Shown here one piece after another: positions 16,550 to 24,321 of a stretch of 43,852 bases of DNA. The stretch's first letter is position 1, and the number at the start of each line of letters is the position of its first letter. The DNA lies in assembly GCA_019456305.1 (NCBI GenBank), contig VRUD01000024.1, positions 1 to 43,852 of the forward strand, read 5' to 3'. The position numbers were made by a program, and so were the translations under genes. The notes under the pieces are model-generated. The model saw only the letters and a list, made by a program, of their open reading frames with translations. It was not told the origin of the DNA and made no database searches. The stretch is from Cytophagales bacterium. Its GTDB lineage: Bacteria; Bacteroidota; Bacteroidia; Cytophagales; VRUD01.

Positions 16550-18202
16550 ATGCTCAAACACCTCACAATAAAAAACTACGCATTAATAAAGCACCTCGAA
16601 ATGCAGCCCTCCTCTGAATTTAATATCATCACCGGAGAAACCGGAGCCGGGAAGTCAATCATGCTGGGCGCTATAGGGCTGCTGCTGGGCAACAGGGCTG
16701 ATACAAAAACGCTTTACGACAAATCCCAAAAATGTGTTATAGAAGGAAATTTTGATGTGACGGGCTACCCTGTTAAAGAAATATTTGAAGAGGAAGAGCT
16801 TGATTATGAAAATGAAACCATTATCAGGCGTGAAATAAATCAAAACGGCAAATCAAGGGCTTTTATCAATGATACACCCGTAATGCTGGAAACCCTGAAA
16901 AAAGTAGGCGACCAGCTCATTGATATCCATTCCCAGCACGAAACCATCTTGCTGGGCTCATCCAACTTCCAGTTAAAGGTGGTTGACTCGGTTGCCGGCA
17001 ACCAGGAATTATTAAATGATTATAAGGAAATTTTTACTCAACACAAAACCCTGGAAACGGCATATAACGAACTTGTCAACAATGCGACCAATGCAAAAAA
17101 AGAGCTGGATTACCATTCATTCCTGCTCAATGAGCTTAATGAAGCGCACCTGGAGCCTGGTGAGCAGGAAACACTGCAGGAAGAGCTTAAGCTTCTTGAA
17201 AATGCGGAGGAAATTAAATCAAAACTTAACCTGCTGCTTGATCAGCTTTCAAATTCTGAGCAAGCGGTAACCGATACGCTCCATCATGCCGTAAATGAAT
17301 TGGAAAAGCTTTGCTCATTTTCAGATAAATATGAAAACCTTAAAAAAAGAGCAGAAAGTTGTTTTATTGAGCTCAAAGATATTGTGGATGAAATAGAAAA
17401 ACAGGATTCCAACATTGATTTTGATCAGGGTAAAACTGAGCAGGTACAGGAACGGCTTTCCCTCATATACAATTTACAACAAAAGCACCAGGTTAATTCA
17501 GTTAAAGACCTGTTGAATATTCAAATGGAGACGGAACTAAGGGTAAATAAAACGCTCAATCTCGATCAGGAGATTGCCACGCTTAAAGATAAGTTAGAGC
17601 ATGCACAGAGCCAGTTAAAGAAAGCATCCAAACAGCTCACTGAAAGGAGAGCCGCTGTAATTCCAAAAATAGAGGAGAAGCTTACAAAATTGCTCACCGA
17701 CCTCGGCATGCCAGATGCCACCATCAAAATTGAACACAACATCGCTGATCCCGGCATTAACGGGGCAGATAATATTACATTTCTTTTCAGCGCCAGCAAG
17801 GGAATTGAGCCAAAGGAGCTTAAAAAGGTAGCCTCTGGCGGTGAATTCTCACGGCTTCTGTTGTGCACAAAATATCTTATCGCAGATAAAACAGCGTTAC
17901 CTACCATCATTTTTGATGAAATAGATTCGGGTATTTCAGGGGAGATCGCCATAAAAGTCGGCAATATGATGCAAGGTATGTCGCAAAACCACCAGTTGTT
18001 CACCATCAGTCATTTACCACAGATCGCTGCCCGGGGCACTGCTCATTATTTTGTTTATAAAGACAATACAAATGAAAAAGCAGTGAGCAGGATCAAAAAA
18101 CTTACGAATGATGAAAGAATTGCTGAAATTGCGGAGATGATAGGAGGGGAGAAACCATCTTCTGCGGTGTTGCAAAATGCCAGGGAGATGCTTGCTGTTT
18201 GA
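16550..18202 (+). CDS. recN: DNA repair protein RecN
   Basis: 550 residues, the usual RecN length. RecN is an SMC-like ATPase that helps double-strand-break repair. The Walker A motif GETGAGKS is at residues 29-36. A long coiled-coil centre runs from about 150 to 370. The ABC signature VASGGEFSRLLL is near 427, Walker B TIIFDEIDSGISG near 450, and the H-loop ITISHLPQIAA follows. The ATG at 16550 gives the family N-terminus MLKHLTIKNYALI. It closes the bamD-rpoZ-coaBC-DUF4835-recN block; the GxxExxY remnant separates it from DUF4835. Confidence 0.95.
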   Translation: MLKHLTIKNYALIKHLEMQPSSEFNIITGETGAGKSIMLGAIGLLLGNRADTKTLYDKSQKCVIEGNFDVTGYPVKEIFEEEELDYENETIIRREINQNGKSRAFINDTPVMLETLKKVGDQLIDIHSQHETILLGSSNFQLKVVDSVAGNQELLNDYKEIFTQHKTLETAYNELVNNATNAKKELDYHSFLLNELNEAHLEPGEQETLQEELKLLENAEEIKSKLNLLLDQLSNSEQAVTDTLHHAVNELEKLCSFSDKYENLKKRAESCFIELKDIVDEIEKQDSNIDFDQGKTEQVQERLSLIYNLQQKHQVNSVKDLLNIQMETELRVNKTLNLDQEIATLKDKLEHAQSQLKKASKQLTERRAAVIPKIEEKLTKLLTDLGMPDATIKIEHNIADPGINGADNITFLFSASKGIEPKELKKVASGGEFSRLLLCTKYLIADKTALPTIIFDEIDSGISGEIAIKVGNMMQGMSQNHQLFTISHLPQIAARGTAHYFVYKDNTNEKAVSRIKKLTNDERIAEIAEMIGGEKPSSAVLQNAREMLAV

Positions 18203-18310
18203 TTTTTAAAAAAAATTACTAACACCGGAATAAAAACTGATGCCGTTAAAAAATTAACCTGGCAGGACGTGTTTGAAAAAGAATATCAATTACCTCTCAA
18301 AGAAGATTAA
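18203..18310 (+). other. short coding-like fragment after recN
   Basis: The reading frame continues directly after the recN TGA for 35 codons without a start codon. It reads like protein (IKTDAVKKLTWQDVFEKEYQ). It is either the tail of a lost gene or chance. I do not recognise it. Confidence 0.3.
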
Positions 18311-18317
18311 ATCCCAA

Positions 18318-18422
18318 TTATTTTTCTATTTTCATAGCAGGATCAATTTTGTTGCTTTTAATGAACCCCTTAACAATTGATAACCCTATGTTACCGCATC
18401 CTATAATAGCTATTTTATTCCA
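18318..18422 (-). pseudogene. fragment of pyrroline-5-carboxylate reductase (proC-like)
   Basis: About 34 codons reading NKIAIIGCGNIGLSIVKGF, which is the Rossmann-fold opening of ProC with its G-x-G-x-x-G motif, ending at a TAA shortly afterwards. There is no start codon, the frame is closed by a TAG upstream, and its 5' end overlaps the 3' end of the neighbouring gene. It is a remnant of a deleted proC. Confidence 0.55.
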
Positions 18423-18996
18423 ATCCTATCACTTTAAGTGTCACAAAGCCAATTAATATTCCATTGTCAATTTTCTTTAAGTCAATTAGGAAACAATCAT
18501 CACGTTCCTCAGTTAAACTCACCAGATAATCTTTAGCATACTGCTTAAAGTAAAATTCTTGCTGTTCAGGGTTCGCCCCTTTAACTATGGTATGAATATG
18601 CCTGGTGTCAGGATGTGTCACATAATCACCAGGTAAAATTGTCTTGACGGTAAATAGTCCTTCTTTATCTGTCAATACAATTCCGTTTAAACGAGCAGAT
18701 GTTATATCATCTTCTATTTGACGATGGTATTCACCAGTATTATCTGTATGGTATAGATAGATGTTTTGATCAGGGATCGGATTCCCATTTTCTTTTTTCA
18801 CCAATCTTCCACATATTATTAATGGAGTCCCTGTCTCTTGGTCATTGGTAATTTTAACTATATGTAAAGAGTCCAAGTTGAGATATTCCTCCATTAAGTG
18901 AAGTTCTGTGTCCGTTAATTCTATGATTGTTCTATCTTGCGCTGAACAATGTATCACAGAGAAAATGACTAATATTATAAGCGATTTTTTTTTCAT
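18415..18996 (-). CDS. secreted intradiol-dioxygenase-like protein
   Basis: 193 residues with a signal peptide ending CSAQ (about residue 20). The segment TPLIICGRLVKKENGNPIPDQNIYLYHTDNTGEYH is the start of the intradiol-dioxygenase beta-sandwich. It is followed by GIVLTDKEGLFTVKTILPGDY and the R-H-I-H motif, which corresponds to iron ligands of protocatechuate 3,4-dioxygenase. The tyrosine ligand at YHTDNTGEY fits too. Secreted members of this fold are common in Bacteroidota and their substrate is usually unknown. The last codons overlap the proC fragment. Confidence 0.75.
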   Translation of the reverse strand: MKKKSLIILVIFSVIHCSAQDRTIIELTDTELHLMEEYLNLDSLHIVKITNDQETGTPLIICGRLVKKENGNPIPDQNIYLYHTDNTGEYHRQIEDDITSARLNGIVLTDKEGLFTVKTILPGDYVTHPDTRHIHTIVKGANPEQQEFYFKQYAKDYLVSLTEERDDCFLIDLKKIDNGILIGFVTLKVIGLE

Positions 18997-19067
18997 CTTA
19001 TTATGAATTTAAAAATATTACTATTAAGCAAGTTATACAGAGTGAAGAACAGTTTATGAAGACGCAA

Positions 19068-19150
19068 AGCGCATAGCGCATAGCGCATGGCATCTCCCGC
19101 CATGCGCCATGCGCTGTGCGCTATGCGCTTTGTGCTACGCGCCATGCGCT
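19068..19150. repeat. GCGCATAGCGCAT repeat overlapping the NfeD gene end
   Basis: Tandem GCGCATA words on the left and their complement TATGCGC on the right form a hairpin around ATCTCCCGCC. The right part (19135-19150) provides the last codons and the stop of the NfeD gene. A short relative (GCATAGGGCATAGCGCC) is at about 15253-15269. Confidence 0.75.
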
Positions 19151-20469
19151 TTCACCGTCAGCGAAGTGCCGCTTTCTCCAATCACGACCACCTCTGTATT
19201 TTTATCTATAAACTCCCCCCTGCTATTTGCATCAAATAAGCTGCCTTCTATCATTACTTTACCGCTTGGCCGCAATACAGTATAGGTAGTTCCTTTGCTG
19301 CCGGTCATTGGTTGCGTGGTAAATTTAGATGTGAATCCTTTTTTTGACTCAAGTTTTTTCAGCAAAGCGATTTTTTGAAACATTTTGCTGTTGAAAAATT
19401 TTACGCCTCCAACCGTTATCACCAGGATACCACCGGTTAACCCGATAAATAAAGTAAGAGCCGCATTGTAAATTTCATCAGTATTTACATAAGAAAAGTC
19501 AAACAGGTCGTTACTGATCATAACCAAAATCAAGGAAAAAAAGGTGAGTATGATCCCGGAGATCCCTGCAATGCCAAACCCGGGTATCACAAGCACTTCC
19601 AAACCAATAAGTACCAATCCTGCAAAAAACATGGCTATTTCCCAATGCGCTGCCAGTCCGTTCAAATAGTAGGGAGAAAAATAGAGGGTAGCGGCTATGA
19701 TAGATGCTATAAGCGGGAAACCGACACCGGGCGTTTGCAGCTCAAAATATATGCCCATTATTATGACCATCATCAGGATACCGCTTACAACCGGATTTAA
19801 AAAAAATGCAATGACTTTTTCAGCGCTGCCGAGCTTAAAATGTATTAATTCATAATTTTCTATTTTGCATTTTGCCAGGATGTCTTCAATTGAATTGACT
19901 TCTCCTTCACAGAACCCGTTTTTTATTGCTTCTGATGTAGTAAAAGTGACTACCTGCCCTACCTGAGAGACACTATCAACCCCTAATTTTTCCTCTACCA
20001 TTGCCTCTGCAATTTTTGGGTCCCTGCCTTTTGCTTCGGCAGTTGAACGCATCATTGACCGCATATATGATTGGTATTTATCAGGCGCAGCTTTACCATC
20101 TTCCGTTACTACCGTTGCAGCGCCAATATTGGCGCCCGATACCATGTAAATACTATCGCAGGCAATAGAGATCAATGCTCCTGCCGAGGCGGCATTATTA
20201 TTGATAAAAACATAAACAGGTATAGCTGAATTTAATATCCTGGTTCTGATAGTATCAGCATCAACCACGATACCCCCATAAGTATTCATATCAATGACGA
20301 TATAGTCTGCATCTATGCTTTTTGCTTCTTCAAAAGCCAGCTTAATATACCTGCTCATTCGCGGGTCTATCTGCGCTTTGATCTCTATTACCAAAACTTT
20401 GACGCGGCTGTCAATGGCTGAAAAGCTACTGAACAGCAAAATGGTAAAAAGTATTATCGTCCTGAACAT
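19135..20469 (-). CDS. NfeD/ClpP-class membrane-bound serine protease
   Basis: 444 residues. A signal/anchor segment is at residues 1-18. The ClpP-like domain follows: YIVIDMNTYGGIVVDAD holds the oxyanion glycines, and NNNAASAGALISIACD carries the nucleophile S95. The general base is probably K131 in DKYQSYMRSMM. Then come four hydrophobic segments (about 225-345) and a C-terminal NfeD OB-fold (from about 385; GTTYTVLRPSGKVMIEGSLFDANSRGEFIDKNTEVVVI). Such proteases cleave stomatin-type proteins; no stomatin gene adjoins here. The last four codons come from the repeat at 19068-19150. Confidence 0.88.
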   Translation of the reverse strand: MFRTIILFTILLFSSFSAIDSRVKVLVIEIKAQIDPRMSRYIKLAFEEAKSIDADYIVIDMNTYGGIVVDADTIRTRILNSAIPVYVFINNNAASAGALISIACDSIYMVSGANIGAATVVTEDGKAAPDKYQSYMRSMMRSTAEAKGRDPKIAEAMVEEKLGVDSVSQVGQVVTFTTSEAIKNGFCEGEVNSIEDILAKCKIENYELIHFKLGSAEKVIAFFLNPVVSGILMMVIIMGIYFELQTPGVGFPLIASIIAATLYFSPYYLNGLAAHWEIAMFFAGLVLIGLEVLVIPGFGIAGISGIILTFFSLILVMISNDLFDFSYVNTDEIYNAALTLFIGLTGGILVITVGGVKFFNSKMFQKIALLKKLESKKGFTSKFTTQPMTGSKGTTYTVLRPSGKVMIEGSLFDANSRGEFIDKNTEVVVIGESGTSLTVKAHGA

Positions 20470-20498
20470 GATCTTTTTAGTTTTTAGTTACCCCGCGC

Positions 20499-20684
20499 AC
20501 CCCGCATATAAATTTTATGTGCGGGGTTATGGTTAATTAGTGTCTGTCTCTAAAGTCACTTTTTCATAAGAATAGCACCCTGATTTATCAGGGTGAAAAA
20601 ACGAGAAGTACCATTTTTCAGTCCGTTTTAACGGACTTTAATCACTTTGAATATCCAATTATTGAAGTCCGTTAAAACGGACTT
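20499..20684. repeat. group of four hairpins between the NfeD gene and the LysM gene
   Basis: ACCCCGCATATA/TATGTGCGGGGT (20499-20527, one wobble), CACCCTGA/TCAGGGTG (20576-20595, followed by A-rich sequence), AGTCCGTTTTAACGGACT (20620-20637) and AAGTCCGTTAAAACGGACTT (20665-20684). The last two are the same palindrome twice. The first recurs with a longer loop inside the gene at 31157 (see 32667-32761). The 341-base gap 20470-20810 holds no other gene; a TAATTTTG at 20729-20736 may be the promoter element of the LysM gene. Confidence 0.75.
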
Positions 20685-20810
20685 AGAGTTTATTTTTTTG
20701 ATTATTAATACTTTTCATAAAAATAGTTTAATTTTGCCTAAAATTAAATAATTTAATTGATAAAAGAAAATTATAATATTAACAAACAAAACGGATACTC
20801 ATTAAACGCT

Positions 20811-21725
20811 ATGTGCAGAACTAAATTCTTGTTATTATTTTTCCTGTTTTCTATAACCTGTTTACAATTGACCATAGCCGATTGTAAATTGTTAAGTGTT
20901 CCCACCGAATACCCGGGTAGGGCAACTGATTCAATAGGTGTAGTGAAAAAAAATGGTAAGGTTTATATTCTTCATAAAGTAGAGCCAAAGGAAACACTTT
21001 ATGGGCTTAGCAAAAGATATGGCATTCCAGTAGAAGAAATAAAGGAGGCAAATCCTGAAATAGAACAGGGTTTGAAAATTGCCCAGGTGATCCGGGTACC
21101 TCTTATTAAAAATACCGAAAGTATTAATAAAAGTACAACTGCTTCAATATCCAAAGGTAAGAAAATACATGTAGTGAAGCAATCTCAAACTTTATTTAGT
21201 ATTTCCAAAATGTATGGGATTACGGTAGATGATATAAAAAAATGGAATGATTTACCCGGTAATGACATTAAGATCGGCCAGCCATTGGTTGTTGGGAAAA
21301 GTTTGAAGAACAAAACACTGACCAATAATGAAAAAGTATCTTCCGAAGGCAATAAGAAAGATGATCAATCGGAGATAGTACAAAAAACACATTCCAATAC
21401 CGGTATATCTGAAAAGGAGAGTAACGTAGTTTATACCAAAACGGGCGGCTATAAAAAAGTGATAGAAAAAGGGCTTGCAGAAATGATCAGTGACAAAGAT
21501 TTTGATAACACCAAATATTTAGCGCTTCACCGAATAGCGCCAGTTGGCACGATCATGCATGTAAAGAATGCGAAAAACGGTGTAAGCGTGTTTGTCAGGA
21601 TCATCGGTACACTCTCAGATAACCAAACCAATGAAAATGTGGTCTTAAAGATCTCAAAAAAGGCCTTTGATCGCCTTTTTGCCGAAGATAAAAAGTTTGC
21701 AGTGGTGATTTCGTATATTCCGTAA
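20811..21725 (+). CDS. LysM-repeat protein with C-terminal double-psi-barrel-like domain
   Basis: 304 residues from the ATG at 20811, chosen because it starts a typical signal peptide (RTKFLLLFFLFSITCLQL); an upstream TTG at 20757 is less likely. There are two LysM domains: ILHKVEPKETLYGLSKRYGIP..IKEANP (about 47-90) and HVVKQSQTLFSISKMYGITVDDIKKWN (about 120-165). They bind peptidoglycan. A low-complexity linker leads to a C-terminal domain (about 220-304) with ALHRIAPVGTIMHVKNAKNGVSVFVRIIG, which resembles the RlpA-like double-psi beta-barrel. A cell-wall-binding or remodelling role is inferred. It probably acts in the periplasm. Confidence 0.82.
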   Translation: MCRTKFLLLFFLFSITCLQLTIADCKLLSVPTEYPGRATDSIGVVKKNGKVYILHKVEPKETLYGLSKRYGIPVEEIKEANPEIEQGLKIAQVIRVPLIKNTESINKSTTASISKGKKIHVVKQSQTLFSISKMYGITVDDIKKWNDLPGNDIKIGQPLVVGKSLKNKTLTNNEKVSSEGNKKDDQSEIVQKTHSNTGISEKESNVVYTKTGGYKKVIEKGLAEMISDKDFDNTKYLALHRIAPVGTIMHVKNAKNGVSVFVRIIGTLSDNQTNENVVLKISKKAFDRLFAEDKKFAVVISYIP

Positions 21726-21741
21726 ATTAGTTTAATGCCAA

Positions 21742-21757
21742 TCCCGAGTACTCGGGG
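21742..21757. repeat. palindrome TCCCGAGTACTCGGGG
   Basis: Near-copy of the 16-base palindrome at 12040, placed 16 bases after the LysM gene stop. Confidence 0.7.
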
Positions 21758-21862
21758 TGCGGGGTTGCAATGGAAATCCCATTTCAAAAAGTAACCGGTA
21801 TTAACCGCTATTAACCTTTATTAACCGATATTAACTGAATTATTGTTTAAATACTCTTTATT

Positions 21863-22369
21863 ATGAAACTTAGTACTACAGCTACCCTGATATGGTTGTT
21901 CATCTCTACAGGGCAGGCTTTTGCCCATAAGCAAGGTTTAAAAGATTCTACTGTCAGTGAGAACCGCAGCTACAACTTTTATGTTAACAGGCAAATAAAT
22001 TATAATGAGGCAAGCCTTACAGTAGATATTGCAAAGGGCAGTAAAATTGTTTTTGAATATGTATATGATAGTGGAGGTGATGCGCGTGTTGACGCAAACT
22101 ATAGGGAAAAAATTGTATTTGAAATTGATTCTGGTGACGGGCTCTTCCAAATTACTGATTCTTCTATAGTACAGTTTAATGTTTACTACGGACAACTTTG
22201 CATGTGCGTTGACAGAGGTTATCAACAGGTGAAAAAAGGATCTGTGCAAGGCATGATATTAGAAAATGGGAATTGGTATCTTGAAGTTGACCTGGTTGCT
22301 ATCGGGAGAAATTCTAAAAAAGAATATCAACATAGTTTCGAGGCAGAGTTTATAAGATCATCAAAATAA
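21863..22369 (+). CDS. small secreted protein of unknown function
   Basis: 168 residues with a signal peptide ending AFAHK (about residue 22). The mature part is rich in beta-strand-like alternation (IVFEYVYDSGGDARVDANYREKIVFEID) and contains one close Cys pair (LCMCVD) near residue 113. No known family is recognised. It ends four bases before the desaturase start. Its last 80 bases are duplicated at 23477-23559, after the desaturase gene. Confidence 0.65.
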   Translation: MKLSTTATLIWLFISTGQAFAHKQGLKDSTVSENRSYNFYVNRQINYNEASLTVDIAKGSKIVFEYVYDSGGDARVDANYREKIVFEIDSGDGLFQITDSSIVQFNVYYGQLCMCVDRGYQQVKKGSVQGMILENGNWYLEVDLVAIGRNSKKEYQHSFEAEFIRSSK

Positions 22370-22371
22370 TA
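22289..22371 (+). repeat. 83-bp direct repeat, copy 1
   Basis: The 3' end of the small secreted-protein gene, from GACCTGGTTGCTATCGGG to the run AAAATAATA. Copy 2 at 23477-23559 differs at two positions, both A to G. The pair brackets the desaturase gene. Confidence 0.92.
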
Positions 22372-22373
22372 AT

Positions 22374-23471
22374 ATGAGACCTAAAACAGTAAAGTTTTCT
22401 AAAGCTGCAAACTCTGATTTTAACAGAACGTTAAGACAAAGAGTTAACGAATATTTCATAGCTAATAATATTTCTAAATATGCAGATTCAGGAATGGTTT
22501 GGAAAACAATTTTTATGACCGCATTATATTTCATTCCCTATGCTTTTATAATTTCAGGCATTTTCATCAATACCTGGATTATTTTCAGCTTGTGGATCAT
22601 TATGGGAATTGGAATAGCAGGTATCGGTTTATCTGTTACTCACGATGCAATTCATGGGGCATATTCACCCCAAAAGAAGGTAAATATGTTCCTTGGTTAT
22701 TTATTGAATATCATTGGTGGAAGTGCAGCAAATTGGGAAATTCAGCATAATGTGCTTCATCATCGTTTCACCAATATAGACGGTTTTGATGAGGATATAA
22801 CACCCGTAAAGGTATTGCGTTTCTCTCCTCATCAAAAGCGATATTTTATTCATAGAATACAACATATTTATGTATGGTTTTTTTATGGTTTAATAACGTT
22901 GTCCTGGGTTTTAATGAAAGATTATGACCGGATATTCAAATATGAAAAAATGGGCATGTTTAAGGAGCAAAATAAAACTTTAAATGGATTATTAATTGAA
23001 ATCGCCATAACTAAGCTGTTTTACTACTTCTATATGATTGTGATACCAATGTTGGTATCACCTGTACCCTGGTGGCAAACTTTAGCCTTTTTCTTTTGTA
23101 TGCATTTTGTAGCCGGATTGATGTTAGGATGTGTATTTCAGCCTGCACATGTGATGCAAACATCTGAATATCCTGTGCCGGACCTGGGTGGAAATGTGAA
23201 AAATGATTGGTCAATACATCAAATACTTACAACGGCCAATTATTCCCCTTCCAGTAAATTATTATATTGGTTTGTCGGAGGACTAAATTATCAAATAGAA
23301 CACCATTTATTTCCAAATATTTGTCATATTCATTACAAAAAGCTATCAACAATTGTTAGAGAAACAGCACTGGAATATGGATTGCCTTATCATAGCCAAC
23401 CAAGTTTTACCTGGGCACTTTGGTACCATGCTAAAATGCTCAGGTATCTGGGCACAAATGATAAGTTTTGA
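22374..23471 (+). CDS. membrane fatty-acid desaturase
   Basis: 365 residues. The three histidine boxes of membrane di-iron desaturases are present: HDAIHG (90-95), HNVLHH (125-130) and QIEHHLFP (about 308-315). The QxxHH form of the third box is typical of front-end and acyl-lipid desaturases of the DesA3/delta-6 type. Hydrophobic segments lie at about 45-85, 105-120 and 215-260. It probably introduces a double bond into membrane acyl chains. The gene is bracketed by the 83-bp repeats, and a piece of its 5' end is found again at 30193-30231, on the far side of the R-M island. Confidence 0.88.
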   Translation: MRPKTVKFSKAANSDFNRTLRQRVNEYFIANNISKYADSGMVWKTIFMTALYFIPYAFIISGIFINTWIIFSLWIIMGIGIAGIGLSVTHDAIHGAYSPQKKVNMFLGYLLNIIGGSAANWEIQHNVLHHRFTNIDGFDEDITPVKVLRFSPHQKRYFIHRIQHIYVWFFYGLITLSWVLMKDYDRIFKYEKMGMFKEQNKTLNGLLIEIAITKLFYYFYMIVIPMLVSPVPWWQTLAFFFCMHFVAGLMLGCVFQPAHVMQTSEYPVPDLGGNVKNDWSIHQILTTANYSPSSKLLYWFVGGLNYQIEHHLFPNICHIHYKKLSTIVRETALEYGLPYHSQPSFTWALWYHAKMLRYLGTNDKF

Positions 23472-23476
23472 AAAAA

Positions 23477-23559
23477 GACCTGGTTGCTATCGGGAGAAAT
23501 TCTAAAAAGGAATATCAACGTAGTTTCGAGGCAGAGTTTATAAGATCATCAAAATAATA
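23477..23559 (+). repeat. 83-bp direct repeat, copy 2 (left edge of the defence island)
   Basis: Near-exact copy of 22289-22371. After AAAATAATA the sequence departs from copy 1 and the inserted island begins. The 514-base gap 23472-23985 also holds the hairpin at 23567, an attC-like structure and the R-M promoter, but no supported gene. Confidence 0.92.
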
Positions 23560-23566
23560 TACCATT

Positions 23567-23610
23567 TTATGGTTGTAATCCACCCAAAAATGACTGTATT
23601 ACAACCATAA
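23567..23610. other. hairpin at the left edge of the defence island
   Basis: Perfect 13-bp arms TTATGGTTGTAAT (23567-23579) and ATTACAACCATAA (23598-23610), within a further ATACC/GGTAT outer match. It lies 8 bases after the island junction and could be an element end or a terminator. Confidence 0.5.
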
Positions 23611-23795
23611 CGTGGTATCCATAAACAAGTTACCTACAATAGCCCGCCTAAAAACTGACATGTTTAAAAATAGGGTGAATCATTAACAGTTGGACACAAA
23701 AGTTGTTAATAGAAACGTCAACAGTTCTTTGACAAGTACGTGGATTGAAAAAAAATTAAAAAAGCCCGCCCTCAGAGATTTTTATTTAATCTTCT

Positions 23796-23905
23796 GCCAA
23801 CACTCAGCAAGCACATTCAAATTTTGCTTTGAGAGTATTTATTTTTCAAGGTAAAGCAAAATTTGAAAGAGCTTGTTTTTGCAAACGCACAAAAAAATGT
23901 TGAAA
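23796..23905. other. attC-like structure 0 (weak)
   Basis: Long imperfect hairpin: CAAGC (23808-23812) and TTCAAATTTTGCTTT (23816-23830) pair with AAAGCAAAATTTGAA (23853-23867) and GCTTG (23871-23875). It is preceded by GCCAAC and followed by GTTGAAA (23899-23905). The GTTGAAA box would pair at 6 of 7 positions with GTTCAAC at 28145-28151, which is expected if both belong to one integron cassette. Confidence 0.4.
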
Positions 23906-23922
23906 ACTTTTTAAAATAATCC

Positions 23923-23953
23923 ATTGACATTTTACAAATCTGTAGTATTTTTG
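23923..23953 (+). promoter_or_regulatory. promoter of the R-M operon
   Basis: ATTG (23923-23926), a 19-base spacer and TATTTTTG (23946-23953). This differs from the Bacteroidota consensus only in the first base of the -33 element. It lies 33 bases before the regulator ATG. Confidence 0.5.
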
Positions 23954-23967
23954 ACAAAATTTGACAA
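23950..23967 (+). promoter_or_regulatory. candidate operator for the R-M controller
   Basis: Direct repeat TTTGACAA at 23950-23957 and 23960-23967, one helical turn apart, overlapping the end of the promoter. XRE-type R-M controllers bind such paired sites to regulate their own operon. A further TTTGACAA is at about 23724-23731. Confidence 0.4.
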
Positions 23968-23985
23968 GTCATTATCAAGCAAGAC

Positions 23986-24321
23986 ATGGTAACTATAAAT
24001 TCAATAACGGAAATAGGTCAATATCTCAGAAACAGAAGAACAAAAAAAGGCCTAAGATTATTTGATGTGGCAAAGGGAACTGATATTGACACTACAATGT
24101 TGAGTAAGATAGAAAGAGGCGAACGTCTTCCGACATTTGAACAAGTTAAACGAATTGCTGATTTTTTTGGAATTTCTGAGAAAACCCTCAGAATTCAAGT
24201 GACAGCGAAAAAAATAATCAAAGAATATGGGCTTAATGAAACAACCCTAAACGCTGTTAAACTTGTTAAGGAACAAGTTATTCCTTATCTAAAAAAAAAG
24301 AAAAATGAAAAAACTGGTTAA
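23986..24321 (+). CDS. XRE-family regulator of the R-M system
   Basis: 111 residues. A helix-turn-helix of the XRE/Cro type covers about residues 9-64: IGQYLRNRRTKKGLRLFDVAKGTDIDTTMLSKIERGERLPTF, with the recognition helix at TMLSKIERGE. The C-terminal 45 residues are helical and Lys-rich, longer than the classic C-proteins of R-M systems. It overlaps the methyltransferase start by 17 bases, so the two are translationally coupled. Control of methylase or endonuclease timing is inferred from context and from the TTTGACAA repeats in front. Confidence 0.8.
   Translation: MVTINSITEIGQYLRNRRTKKGLRLFDVAKGTDIDTTMLSKIERGERLPTFEQVKRIADFFGISEKTLRIQVTAKKIIKEYGLNETTLNAVKLVKEQVIPYLKKKKNEKTG

Noticed and set aside
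18203-18310. Stop-codon readthrough extension of RecN
   Set aside because: RecN is complete at its TGA with the family C-terminus; the following residues match no RecN extension known to me.
20576-20595. Riboswitch or attenuator before the LysM gene
   Set aside because: The hairpins are simple palindromes recurring as repeats; no aptamer-like conserved core can be seen.
23567-23610. Hairpin as a fourth attC site
   Set aside because: It lacks convincing RYYYAAC and GTTRRRY boxes and has a short loop; listed only as a hairpin at the island edge.
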